Source of the DNA: Paludibacteraceae bacterium
GTDB taxonomy: Bacteria > Bacteroidota > Bacteroidia > Bacteroidales > Paludibacteraceae
Reading direction: 5' to 3'
Length of the DNA stretch: 64,000 bases
Assembly: GCA_017542915.1 (NCBI GenBank)
Contig: JAFXWI010000032.1
Span: forward strand, 1-64,000
In this document: piece by piece, positions 43,453-52,336 of the stretch
How positions within the stretch are numbered: the first letter of the stretch is position 1
Layout of the letters: each line of letters opens with the position of its first letter
Program-made: the position numbers and the translations under genes
The notes under the pieces: generated by a model
Databases searched by the model: none
What the model saw: the letters and a program-made list of their open reading frames with translations, nothing else
What the model was told of the DNA's origin: nothing

Positions 43453-43819
43453 TGCTTTATACACCATCTTACTGCTCCTCGCGTCAAACGTCTTTATGAC
43501 CTTAGCGTGGTACGGACATCTCAAACTGCAACAGACAGGCTTCTTTACGAACGCCACACCGCTTATTTTTGTGATCCTCCTCTCGTGGGGCATCGCTTTC
43601 TTCGAGTATTGCCTGCAAGTACCGGCAAACCGTATCGGTTTTGATGGCAACGGAGGACCGTTCTCTTTGATGCAACTGAAAGTCATTCAGGAGGTTATCA
43701 CCCTCTTTGTCTTTGTCCTCTTCTCCGCAGTCGCTTTCCAAATGCCTTTGCGTTGGAATCACTTGGTAGCGTGCCTTCTGCTCATCGGCGCAGTCTATTT
43801 TGTCTTCGGATTTAAATAA
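43448..43819 (+). CDS. DUF486 family small membrane protein
   Basis: The 123-residue protein has four predicted helices and the family pattern SNVFMTLAWYGHLK, LLSWGIAFFEYCLQVPANR and LKVIQEVITLFVF. DUF486 proteins belong to the drug/metabolite transporter superfamily; no substrate is known. I start it at 43448 (MNALYTILL) because the ATG at 43433 lies in a repeat array. Confidence 0.8.
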   Translation: MNALYTILLLLASNVFMTLAWYGHLKLQQTGFFTNATPLIFVILLSWGIAFFEYCLQVPANRIGFDGNGGPFSLMQLKVIQEVITLFVFVLFSAVAFQMPLRWNHLVACLLLIGAVYFVFGFK

Positions 43820-43833
43820 ATTTGCCGATTTAC

Positions 43834-43864
43834 TTGCATATATGGAAAATTTTTTGTAATTTTG
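43834..43864 (+). promoter_or_regulatory. Promoter of the aryl polyene operon
   Basis: TTGCATATATG at 43834 and TAATTTTG at 43857-43864, 26 bp before the first gene. I see no equally good promoter until after 63754, so the cluster is probably one transcript of about 20 kb. Confidence 0.75.
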
Positions 43865-43889
43865 CGCCGTTTTTTATAAACTTACAAAA

Positions 43890-45029
43890 ATGCACTTGTT
43901 TCCAAGCATCGCCTCGTCCTTGACTGAGGAGCGTTTTACTGCGCGTGAAGCGCAGCATTTGGCGCATATTATTTCGTTCGGTCCGGTAGTCTTCCAGACC
44001 GCACGTCTCATGCTCAAATATGGTATCTTTGAGATGCTCAATACCTCTCCTAACGGCTTGACCCGGCAGGAGATAGAGGAGCGTACAGGACTTTCTTCGT
44101 ACGCGTGCAAATGCCTGCTCGAAGCGTCCCTTACTATCGGTACGGTGATCATCGATGCCGAGAAGGATGTTTATCGTCTGGGTAAGACAGGCTGGTTCTT
44201 GCTCAACGACCCGCTCATTCGTGCGGATATCGATTTCAACCACGATGTCAACTACGAGGGCTGGTTTGTCTTGGACAAAGCCTTGGAGGAAGGACGTCCT
44301 GCCGGTTTGGAGCATTTCGGTTCGTGGCCCACTATCTACGAAGGACTAAGCAGCCTTCCGGAGCAAGTTCAGAAGAGTTGGTTTGGTTTTGACCATTATT
44401 ACTCGGATCATTCCTTCGATGAGGCGCTCCATTTAATAGAGACCGAAACCTTGCATTCCAAAGGCGAAGACGCAGACGTGCATATTTTGGACGTGGGAGG
44501 CAACACAGGGCGCTTTGCGCAACGATGTGTGACCTATAATCCCCGTTTCCATGTGACCATCTGCGATCTGCCCCAACAGATAGCAATGATGCGTGCCGCG
44601 ACCGAAGGCAAAGAGGGAGCCGACCGAATTGACGGTGTCGGAATGAACCTCTTGGATCCGAATTGCGCCTTTCCTTCTGATACAACATATGACGTGATCT
44701 GGATGTCGCAGTTCCTCGATTGTTTTGGCGAAGAAGAGATAGTGAGTATCCTTAGCCGTGCTGCGAAGATCATGACTCCCGATAACCGTCTCTATATCAT
44801 GGAGACCCTTTGGGATCGTCAGAAATACCTGCCTGCTGCGTTTGCCCTCACCCAGATCAGTTTGTACTTTACCGCTTTAGCAAACGGTAACAGTAAGATG
44901 TACAACACCGACGACTTGACTCGTTTGGTGCGTCAGGCAGGCTTGGAAGTGGAGACCATACATGACCACTTGGGTATGGGCGGTCATTCAATCATGGTCG
45001 TAAGAAAATGTGAAAATGCGAAAATGTGA
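43890..45029 (+). CDS. SAM-dependent O-methyltransferase of the polyene cluster
   Basis: The 379-residue protein has an N-terminal winged-helix dimerisation domain (EIEERTGLSSYACKCLLEAS) and a Rossmann domain with motif I VHILDVGGNTGRF near residue 199. It is like class I methyltransferases that methylate phenolic or polyketide products. Its position at the head of the cluster suggests it methylates the aryl head group or its precursor; the target is inferred. The C-terminal RKCENAKM and stop codon come from an octamer array, so the native end may have been different. Confidence 0.8.
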   Translation: MHLFPSIASSLTEERFTAREAQHLAHIISFGPVVFQTARLMLKYGIFEMLNTSPNGLTRQEIEERTGLSSYACKCLLEASLTIGTVIIDAEKDVYRLGKTGWFLLNDPLIRADIDFNHDVNYEGWFVLDKALEEGRPAGLEHFGSWPTIYEGLSSLPEQVQKSWFGFDHYYSDHSFDEALHLIETETLHSKGEDADVHILDVGGNTGRFAQRCVTYNPRFHVTICDLPQQIAMMRAATEGKEGADRIDGVGMNLLDPNCAFPSDTTYDVIWMSQFLDCFGEEEIVSILSRAAKIMTPDNRLYIMETLWDRQKYLPAAFALTQISLYFTALANGNSKMYNTDDLTRLVRQAGLEVETIHDHLGMGGHSIMVVRKCENAKM

Positions 45030-45057
45030 AAATGCGAAAATGAAAAAATGCGAAAAT
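45004..45057. repeat. Octamer array after the methyltransferase gene
   Basis: GTGAAAAT and GCGAAAAT alternate in 8-bp steps, with one GAAAAAAT. The first units encode the last residues and stop of the methyltransferase; the array ends 8 bp before the next start. Confidence 0.85.
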
Positions 45058-45065
45058 TATAAGAG

Positions 45066-46574
45066 ATGATAACATTTGAAGAAATTCGAGATATTTTGGT
45101 CGGTGGAAAGGCCATGACCGTGGACGAGCAGACACTTCAGCGTGTCAGGGACTGTCATGCTTTCCTGCGTCAGTTTGCGAACGACAGAATTATCTACGGC
45201 ATCAACACGGGCTTTGGTCCTATGGCTCAGTGGCGCGTGGAGGATGCCCATTTGAAGGAGTTGCAGTATAACATCATTCGTTCGCACGCTACCGGAGCAG
45301 GCGAACCGCTCTCGGACTTGGATGTGAAGGCGGCTATGATCGCGCGCGCAGGCTCGTTCCTACAGGCGCGTTCGGGCGTGCACGAGGAGATCGTGCATCT
45401 GTTGCTGTCCTTCATCAACCGCAGCATCTATCCCTTCATCCCTCGTCACGGCAGTGTGGGAGCGAGCGGAGACTTAGTCCAGTTAGCGCATATCGCCCTC
45501 TGCCTCATAGGCGAAGGAAAAGTACATTACCAAGGCGTTTGGAGACCGACCCAAGAGGTGCTTCGTGAGTGCGGGCTCACTCCTATGCGTATTCATATAC
45601 GCGAAGGACTGAGTGCTACCAACGGAACAAGCGTCATGACGGGTATAGGAGCTGTCAATCAGCTTCATGCCGAGAACCTCTTGCGTTTGGCGGTCATCTG
45701 CTCGGTGTGGATGAACGAGATAGCCGAGTCGTACGACGATCTGATGTCCGAACCCCTGAATGCTGCTCGTCGTCACGAGGGACAACAGGTCATTGCTGCT
45801 ATGATGCGTGACATAGCCAAAGACAGTCATCGTCTCCCGAAACGCGAACACGCCCTCTATAACGGCGGACATACCGAGCAGGTCTTTGCTAAAAAAGTAC
45901 AAGCGTACTATTCCCTGCGTTGTATTCCGCAGATACTCGGACCGGTATGGGAGACCCTTCAGAATGCCAAACGGATCTTGGAGGAGGAGTTCAACGCAGC
46001 AAGCGATAACCCCATCGTGGATTACGAGGTCGGAAACGTCTTCCATGGTGGTAATTTCCATGGCGATTATATCTCCTTGGAGGAGGATAAGGTGAAAATA
46101 GCGGTCACCCGAATGGTAATGACCGCAGAGCGGCAACTCAACTATCTCTTCCATGACCGCATCAACGATGGTATCATGCCGCCGTTCCTCAACCGCGGTG
46201 TCTTGGGACTGAACTACGGTATGCAGGCTTGTCAGTTCACCGCTACCAGCACGACTGCGGAGTGTCAGACCCTCTCGATGCCGAACTACGTTCACTCGAT
46301 TCCCAATAACAACGATAACCAAGACATCGTCTCCATGGGAACCAACTCCGCCTTGCTCTGCCGACAGGTGATAGAGAACGCTTATCAGGTCTTCGCTATC
46401 CATCTGATAGCTTTAGCGCAGGCAACGGACATCCTCGCTATCCACGATAAGATGGCATCCTCCACCAAAGCCCTCTATGACGAACTGCGTACGCTCACAG
46501 ACAGCCGCATCGAGGACAAACCTTTCTATGAGGACATCGCACGTATTGTTGAATTCTTAAAACACAAAATATGA
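45066..46574 (+). CDS. Aromatic amino acid (probably tyrosine) ammonia-lyase
   Basis: The 502-residue enzyme belongs to the HAL/TAL/PAL family. The MIO-forming Ala-Ser-Gly is in VGASGDL near residues 133-135, and YGINTGFGP near 45 holds the catalytic Tyr loop. The selectivity position reads Ser-His (RSHATG), which occurs in HAL and in TAL but not in typical PAL. No histidine-utilisation genes are nearby, while an aryl polyene cluster surrounds it. I infer conversion of tyrosine to 4-coumarate as the starter unit. It overlaps the following ketosynthase gene by 4 bp. Confidence 0.88.
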   Translation: MITFEEIRDILVGGKAMTVDEQTLQRVRDCHAFLRQFANDRIIYGINTGFGPMAQWRVEDAHLKELQYNIIRSHATGAGEPLSDLDVKAAMIARAGSFLQARSGVHEEIVHLLLSFINRSIYPFIPRHGSVGASGDLVQLAHIALCLIGEGKVHYQGVWRPTQEVLRECGLTPMRIHIREGLSATNGTSVMTGIGAVNQLHAENLLRLAVICSVWMNEIAESYDDLMSEPLNAARRHEGQQVIAAMMRDIAKDSHRLPKREHALYNGGHTEQVFAKKVQAYYSLRCIPQILGPVWETLQNAKRILEEEFNAASDNPIVDYEVGNVFHGGNFHGDYISLEEDKVKIAVTRMVMTAERQLNYLFHDRINDGIMPPFLNRGVLGLNYGMQACQFTATSTTAECQTLSMPNYVHSIPNNNDNQDIVSMGTNSALLCRQVIENAYQVFAIHLIALAQATDILAIHDKMASSTKALYDELRTLTDSRIEDKPFYEDIARIVEFLKHKI

Positions 46575-47794
46575 GCCACAGAGTAGTTATCACAGGTATG
46601 GGGATTTGGTCCTGCTTAGGCGGCAACAAAGCCGAAGTGACGGACTCGCTTCGTGCGGGTCGTTCCGGTATAGGCATTGACCCCGAGAGAACGGAGATCG
46701 GTTTTCACTCCGCCCTTACGGGTATAGTACCCAAACCGGATCTCAAACCATACCTCGACCGTCGTATGCGTCATTCCATGGCGGATGAGACAGAGTATGC
46801 GTACATGGCGTCCCGCGAAGCGTTCGAGCAGGCAGGCATCGATGATGCTTATCTCGAAAACAACGAAGTGGGCATCATCTTCGGCAACGACTCTACCGGC
46901 AAAGCCGTCGTGGAGACTGCCAAACGTATGGAGGCAATGAAAGACTCCTTCCTCTTGGGTGCCGGAGCTATCTTTCAGTCTATGAACTCCACCGTCACCA
47001 TGAACCTCAGTACGATCTTCCATCTCCGTGGCATCAACTTCACTATCTCTGCCGCTTGTTCTTCCGGCGCACACTCGGTCGGTATGGCGTACTTGCTTAT
47101 CAAACAAGGTTTGCAAGAGGTTGTCCTCGCAGGTGGAGCGCAAGAGGTGAACCCCATCTCCATGGCGTCCTTCGATGGACTCAACGCCTTCAGCAAACGT
47201 ATGGATGATCCTCAGAAAGCATCTCGACCTTTCGATAAGAACCGTGACGGTCTGATTCCTAGTGGAGGAGGAGCCGCTTTGGTCTTAGAGGATTACGATC
47301 ATGCTGTTTCTCGAGGGGCTACTATCTTGGCGGAGATAACCGGTTACGGCTTCTCCTCGAACGGCTTAGCGATCTCGCAACCTTCCGCCGAAGGATCCAT
47401 CAGAGCAATGGAACGTGCCCTGCAAGACGCAGGTATCGCTGCCGATGAGATCGATTATATCAACGCGCATGCTACCTCTACCATCTTAGGGGACAAAGCC
47501 GAAGCGGAAGCTTTGACTCAACTCTTTGCAGGCAAGAAAGCCCTCATCAGTTCCACTAAATCCATGACCGGACACGAGTGCTGGATGTCGGGAGCAAGCG
47601 AGATAGTTTATAGCCTGCTGATGATGAAGAACCATTTCGTGGCGCCCAACATCAACTTGGACGAACCCGACGAAGCGGCTGAGACACTTAATATCGCACG
47701 CCAAACGGTGGAGAAAGAGCTCCATACCGTTCTCTCCAACTCATTCGGTTTTGGAGGTACCAACTGTGCGATTATCCTCAAGAATATAAATTGA
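46571..47794 (+). CDS. Beta-ketoacyl-ACP synthase (FabF-like)
   Basis: The 407-residue ketosynthase has all three catalytic residues: Cys in SAACSSG near 162, His in NAHATST near 300 and His in MTGHECWMSG near 334. It is of normal length with no extra domain. In aryl polyene clusters such an enzyme performs chain extension with malonyl-ACP. The ACP gene follows 7 bp later. Confidence 0.9.
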   Translation: MSHRVVITGMGIWSCLGGNKAEVTDSLRAGRSGIGIDPERTEIGFHSALTGIVPKPDLKPYLDRRMRHSMADETEYAYMASREAFEQAGIDDAYLENNEVGIIFGNDSTGKAVVETAKRMEAMKDSFLLGAGAIFQSMNSTVTMNLSTIFHLRGINFTISAACSSGAHSVGMAYLLIKQGLQEVVLAGGAQEVNPISMASFDGLNAFSKRMDDPQKASRPFDKNRDGLIPSGGGAALVLEDYDHAVSRGATILAEITGYGFSSNGLAISQPSAEGSIRAMERALQDAGIAADEIDYINAHATSTILGDKAEAEALTQLFAGKKALISSTKSMTGHECWMSGASEIVYSLLMMKNHFVAPNINLDEPDEAAETLNIARQTVEKELHTVLSNSFGFGGTNCAIILKNIN

Positions 47795-47801
47795 ACAAAA
47801 T

Positions 47802-48047
47802 ATGAAAAGAGAAGAAATTGATCAAAAAGTAAAAGATTTTCTGGTTTCGGAATTTGAGATTGACGAAGCCCTCATTAAGCCCGAAGCACGACTCCGAGAG
47901 GACATCGGCATCGACAGTCTCGATTTCGTGGACATCATCGTGATCGTGGATCGCGAGTTTGGTTTCCGTATTGTACCCGAGGAACTGAAAGGCGTAGTGA
48001 CGCTCGAGGATTTCTGTCATTATATTGACACCAAAGTGAATAAGTGA
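47802..48047 (+). CDS. Acyl carrier protein 1 of the polyene cluster
   Basis: The 81-residue protein has the phosphopantetheine site GIDSLDFVD with Ser near residue 38 and the helical layout of ACPs. It sits between a ketosynthase and an acyltransferase gene. Confidence 0.9.
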   Translation: MKREEIDQKVKDFLVSEFEIDEALIKPEARLREDIGIDSLDFVDIIVIVDREFGFRIVPEELKGVVTLEDFCHYIDTKVNK

Positions 48048-48048
48048 A

Positions 48049-48909
48049 GTGAGTGCGCAAACGGCTAAATGGGACGGCAGAACCGACGGTTTACCGTGGA
48101 TGCACCGCAGTTTGGTTTGGATGCTGCGGTATATTCCCATCGGGGTGTTTTATGCGATCATGGATGTAGTCATACTGTTCTACATCCTCTTTGCCCGTTC
48201 ATATAGCCGCGCTATCTATCATTATTTCCGTCGTATTCACTCCAAAGGGCGTTTCTCCTCAGCCGTACATACCTATCGTCTCTTCCGTCAGTTCGGACAA
48301 GTGGTCATCGACCGCTTTGCGGTATATGCCGGACGACATTTCGAGCTCGAGATAGATGGTAACGAGCTGGTCATGGAGGCGATGAAGAAGCCTGAGAGTT
48401 GTATCATGCTTTCCTCCCATGTGGGCAACTACGAAATGGCAGGCTATGCCCTGCATCCCACTAAGCCTATGTACGCGATCATGTACGGAGGCGAGAAAGC
48501 ATACGTCATGGAGCAACGAAAACGAGAGTTTGAGCGAAATGGTATTCATATTATCATTCCCGATGAAGGATTCGATTATATCTATACCCTTCATGAGATC
48601 CTCGAGTCCGGTAGTATGCTGACCCTCTCTGCGGATCGTAATTTCGGTTCGCCTAAGACCGTGCGTGCCGAGGTCTTGGGTCGTGAAGCGAACCTGCCTC
48701 GCGGACCTTTTTCCATCGCTGCGATGTACGAGCAGACCGTCCTCTGTGTCTTTGTTATGAAAGAGAAACGGCGTAAATACCACATTTACGTACGCGAACT
48801 CAAAGGATCGGACGCTTCTTCGTACGCGCGCGCTTTCGCGAGAGAACTGACGGATGTAGTGTCCATGTATCCCGACCAATGGTATAATTTTTACGAGTTT
48901 TGGCAGTAG
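48049..48909 (+). CDS. LpxL/HtrB-type acyltransferase
   Basis: The 286-residue protein starts with GTG one base after the ACP stop. An N-terminal helix (LVWMLRYIPIGVFYAIMDVVIL) anchors it to the inner membrane. The HxxxxE site SSHVGNYEMAGY lies near residue 124, and SADRNFG and LPRGPFSIAAM follow, as in lipid A late acyltransferases. In aryl polyene clusters such enzymes probably attach acyl or polyene chains to a lipid carrier; the exact acceptor is inferred. It overlaps the next gene by 10 bp. Confidence 0.85.
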   Translation: MSAQTAKWDGRTDGLPWMHRSLVWMLRYIPIGVFYAIMDVVILFYILFARSYSRAIYHYFRRIHSKGRFSSAVHTYRLFRQFGQVVIDRFAVYAGRHFELEIDGNELVMEAMKKPESCIMLSSHVGNYEMAGYALHPTKPMYAIMYGGEKAYVMEQRKREFERNGIHIIIPDEGFDYIYTLHEILESGSMLTLSADRNFGSPKTVRAEVLGREANLPRGPFSIAAMYEQTVLCVFVMKEKRRKYHIYVRELKGSDASSYARAFARELTDVVSMYPDQWYNFYEFWQ

Positions 48910-50357
48910 AGAATCAACATAGTGTCCTCATCATCGGTGGTGGTATGGGAGGCCTGATCACAGGCGCTCTCCTCTCTCGTGCAGGCAGTCATGTGACCGT
49001 CCTCGAGAAGAACGCTATCATCGGTGGCGGGCTGCAGTCCTTCAAACGTCATGGGGCGTGGTTCAATACAGGCATGCATAACTTCGGCGGTTTTGGCGAA
49101 CAATGGGCGCTGTCTCATCTGTTCCGCTATTTGGGTATCAAAGACGAACTGCATGTACTGCCCGTTGACCCCGAGGCGCAGGAGATCGTCTGGACGGATG
49201 AGACGCATAGTTATCGTCTGCCCCGTGGACGCGAAGCGTTTGAGCACTACTTAGGTACACTCTTCCCTTCTCAGCAGGAAGGCTTGCATCGTTACCTCGA
49301 TGCGCTGTACTGCATAGCGAACTCCTTCGACCTCTATTACCTGCGTCGTTCGCAGAATCATCCGGACAGTAGTGTCTATGAAGGGCTGACGGTGGAGCAG
49401 TTGATGCGGCAGTTCATAGACGATGAAGAGTTGATCCGCGTCCTCAGTTATCTCACGCCTCTCTGCGGTCATTCGATAGACCGCGTGCCGGTTTCTGTCC
49501 ATAGTATGCTATCTGTTCTCTATCTCGATGGCGAATACCGCTTCGAGGACAACGCCCTCCAATTAGCGCAAGCCTTACGTACGGTCATCGAGCGGCACGG
49601 AGGACAAGTGGTGGCGTTAGCGGAAGTGAGCGATATTACCGTGTATGAGGGGCACGTGGAGAAAGTGACCACTACCGACGGACGGGAATGGACTGCGGAT
49701 AAATACATCGCATCCATCGCCCCGAGTGTGCTCTTTGCCCTCCTGACCGAAGATGTGGTACGCAAAGTGTCGCGCCGAAGAGCCGATTCGTTTGCGGTCG
49801 ATTCATCGGCGCTCTCGATCTATATTCGCCTCAAAGAGAATAGTTTCCCCTTCATCAACAGTACGATCTTCCTCCCTGTCTCAAACCCGCAGGAGGGACT
49901 GCCTTCGTATATCCTGCTCACTACACCTCCTGTGCAGCAACAAGGCCCGTGGGCGCATACGATGGAGATACTCGTGCCTTGCCGGTTTGCGGATTTTGCA
50001 CAATGGGGAGACAGACCTGCGGGAGAACGTCCGCTGGACTATCAGACCTATAAACATCAACGGGCACAAGAGGCGATCGATTATGTCTCGCGTTTCTATC
50101 CCGTGCGTCAGGCGGTGGATCATATAACCGTTGGTACACCCCTCACTATCCGCGATTATTATTATAGCCCGAACGGTGCCCTCTTCTCCCAACAAGGATT
50201 ATTCATGCCTCTTCGAACCCGAACGGATAATCTGTTCTTTACCGGACAGTCTATCCTCTATCACGGCTTGTGCGGTGTACCCTTGACTGCAATCCTGACC
50301 GCTGAAGCGGTCTCCGAGAAGGATCTCTTAACCCCTATCATCCAAGCAGGACAATGA
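48900..50357 (+). CDS. CrtI/phytoene-desaturase-like FAD oxidoreductase
   Basis: The 485-residue protein begins with TTG. It has the dinucleotide fold VLIIGGGMGGLITGALL and then VTVLEKNAIIGGGLQSF, with the C-terminal FAD motif (LFFTGQSILYHGLCGVPLTA). It resembles carotene desaturases and retinol saturases. Related genes occur in flexirubin and aryl polyene clusters. A redox step on the polyene chain or head group is likely; the precise reaction is not known to me. The next gene overlaps by 4 bp. Confidence 0.85.
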   Translation: MAVENQHSVLIIGGGMGGLITGALLSRAGSHVTVLEKNAIIGGGLQSFKRHGAWFNTGMHNFGGFGEQWALSHLFRYLGIKDELHVLPVDPEAQEIVWTDETHSYRLPRGREAFEHYLGTLFPSQQEGLHRYLDALYCIANSFDLYYLRRSQNHPDSSVYEGLTVEQLMRQFIDDEELIRVLSYLTPLCGHSIDRVPVSVHSMLSVLYLDGEYRFEDNALQLAQALRTVIERHGGQVVALAEVSDITVYEGHVEKVTTTDGREWTADKYIASIAPSVLFALLTEDVVRKVSRRRADSFAVDSSALSIYIRLKENSFPFINSTIFLPVSNPQEGLPSYILLTTPPVQQQGPWAHTMEILVPCRFADFAQWGDRPAGERPLDYQTYKHQRAQEAIDYVSRFYPVRQAVDHITVGTPLTIRDYYYSPNGALFSQQGLFMPLRTRTDNLFFTGQSILYHGLCGVPLTAILTAEAVSEKDLLTPIIQAGQ

Positions 50358-52000
50358 ACTATATCATAGCGGATCATATTATCTCTCCCTTGGCTGTCGG
50401 TTCCGAACCGACCCTTGAGGCTGTGCTCGCAGGACGTAGTGCCTTACGCGTACATACGGATGCGTTCCCCTGCGTAGAACCGTTCTGCGCCTCGCGTTTT
50501 GAGGAGGTGCAATGGGAGCAACTCTGCATCGATGCGGTGAAGGGAACAAAGATAGATCCTGCTCTCTTGGCATCGCCCGACACGCTGTTTGTCCTCTCTA
50601 CGACCAAAGGGAACGTCTCTCTTCTTGCCGAGACGGAAGATATTCTCCTCCATGACTCCGCCCGTCGGATTGCTCATGCTTTTGCGAATCCCAACGAACC
50701 CATCGTCGTTAGCAATGCCTGTATATCCGGTGTGTGTGCGCTCATTACGGCGCAACGTTTGTTGGACGCAGGTACCTATCGGCATGTAGTGGTCGTGGGC
50801 AGCGATGTGTTGTCGGCATTCATCGTCTCGGGTTTTCAGTCCTTCAAAGCGCTCTCTCCCTCTCCCTGCAAACCTTTCGATGCCGCGCGGCAAGGTCTGA
50901 ACCTCGGAGAAGCTGCGGCTTGTATGGTCTTGACCGCTGACGAACAATGGGCGAACCGCTCGTACGGCTCGATCCTGTCAGGTGCTATTCATAATGATGC
51001 GAATCACATCTCTGCTCCCAGTAGAACAGGAGAGGGTAGTTACCGCTGTCTGAGCGAAGTGATGGGAGACCGCAATGATCTCGCTTTCATCAACGTCCAT
51101 GGCACCGCTACGCTCTATAACGATGAGATGGAGTCGGTCGCTATCCACCGTGCTGAGTTGTCCGATATTCCCGTGAATGCCCTCAAAGGCTATTTCGGTC
51201 ACACCTTAGGAGCCGCAGGACTGTTAGAGACGATTCTCTCTCTTCATGCGCTCCGAAGAGGACTTATTTTGGGTACTCGTGGCTACCAAACGCCCGGCAC
51301 AACGCACCTCCTTAACATCGACCCGCAGACCCGTACTACCAATAAGCGAGAATTCATCAAACTGCTCTCGGGTTTTGGGGGCTGCAATGCAGCGATACGC
51401 GTGACGCTCGATGCGCCGCTTACGACCTCCCCTGAATCTGAATTCTCTAATCTGAAATCTCTAACCGAAGTACATATAACGCCTAATAGTGTCACTCTCA
51501 ACGGCACGCCCTTGGAGGTTTCTTCCCATGGCGGAGCAATGCTCACGGAGCTCTACCGCGCTTATGTCGGAGATTATCCCAAGTATTTCAAGATGGATCC
51601 CCTTGCCCGTCTGGGTTTTGTGGCATCCGAACTGTTGCTCCGTTCGCTCCCCGAAGAGCGGTTCGTGCCCCGTGCAGATCGTGCTATCATACTGGCTAAC
51701 CGCAGTTCGTGTCTCGCGAATGACCGTGAGTACCAACGTACTATCATGCCGGATAACTACTATCCCTCGCCTTCTGTCTTTGTCTACACCTTGCCTAATA
51801 TCGTGACAGGCGAGATAGCGATTCGTAACAGCTACTACGGCGAGACCTCATTCTATGTCATGGATAGCTACTCACAGTTGGACCGACTGGTCCCTCTATC
51901 TTTTGCTCAAAGAGGTACACAATCAGCGCTGACAGGATGGATTGAATGCCATGATGCCGACCACTTTGAAGCACACTTAAAACTGATAACTAAAATCTGA
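50354..52000 (+). CDS. Ketosynthase with an added C-terminal half-ketosynthase domain
   Basis: The first 360 residues are a ketosynthase with Cys in VSNACISG near 122, His in VHGTAT near 250 and His in YFGHTLG near 283. Residues about 375-548 resemble the short ketosynthase-like family PF13723 (NRSSCLANDREYQRTI, PSPSVFVYTLPNIVTGEIAI). In aryl polyene clusters that domain is often a separate small gene, so this is a fusion. A heptamer array encoding PESEFSNLKSLTEV lies exactly at the junction. The enzyme probably forms a chain-initiating or chain-length complex with another ketosynthase. Confidence 0.85.
   Translation: MNYIIADHIISPLAVGSEPTLEAVLAGRSALRVHTDAFPCVEPFCASRFEEVQWEQLCIDAVKGTKIDPALLASPDTLFVLSTTKGNVSLLAETEDILLHDSARRIAHAFANPNEPIVVSNACISGVCALITAQRLLDAGTYRHVVVVGSDVLSAFIVSGFQSFKALSPSPCKPFDAARQGLNLGEAAACMVLTADEQWANRSYGSILSGAIHNDANHISAPSRTGEGSYRCLSEVMGDRNDLAFINVHGTATLYNDEMESVAIHRAELSDIPVNALKGYFGHTLGAAGLLETILSLHALRRGLILGTRGYQTPGTTHLLNIDPQTRTTNKREFIKLLSGFGGCNAAIRVTLDAPLTTSPESEFSNLKSLTEVHITPNSVTLNGTPLEVSSHGGAMLTELYRAYVGDYPKYFKMDPLARLGFVASELLLRSLPEERFVPRADRAIILANRSSCLANDREYQRTIMPDNYYPSPSVFVYTLPNIVTGEIAIRNSYYGETSFYVMDSYSQLDRLVPLSFAQRGTQSALTGWIECHDADHFEAHLKLITKI
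51434..51468. repeat. Heptamer array at the ketosynthase domain junction
   Basis: GAATCTG, AATTCTC, TAATCTG, AAATCTC and TAACCGA in 7-bp steps, in frame in the linker between the two domains. Confidence 0.75.
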
Positions 52001-52080
52001 AAATTCGCTCTGCGTAAAAATCGTGCCCCTCAGGGCTAAGAATAATCGTTCGAGCGAAGCGAGATAAGAAAACTAAAAAT

Positions 52081-52332
52081 ATGAACAACGAAGAACTCAA
52101 ACAACAAATTATCGAGGCACTGAACCTCGAAGACATCACTCCTTCGGACATCCAAGATGACGCCCCTCTCTTTGGTGAGAGCTTAGGTCTGGATAGTATC
52201 GATGCATTGGAGCTGTTCGTGCTGCTGGATAAGCAATACGGCATCAAGTTAAAGGACAAAGAAGAAGGCAAACAGGTGTTCCGTTCGGTGAATTCCATGG
52301 CTGCCTATATCGAAGAGCATCGTACCAAGTAA
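52081..52332 (+). CDS. Acyl carrier protein 2 of the polyene cluster
   Basis: The 83-residue protein has the phosphopantetheine site LGLDSIDALEL with Ser near residue 39. It follows an 80-bp gap with no clear signal other than a GAGCGAAGCGA word, and precedes a ketosynthase gene by 4 bp. Confidence 0.9.
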   Translation: MNNEELKQQIIEALNLEDITPSDIQDDAPLFGESLGLDSIDALELFVLLDKQYGIKLKDKEEGKQVFRSVNSMAAYIEEHRTK

Positions 52333-52336
52333 GCCT

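Noticed and set aside
45066..46574. Histidine ammonia-lyase of histidine breakdown
   Set aside because: No other histidine-utilisation genes are near; it is coupled to ketosynthase and ACP genes.
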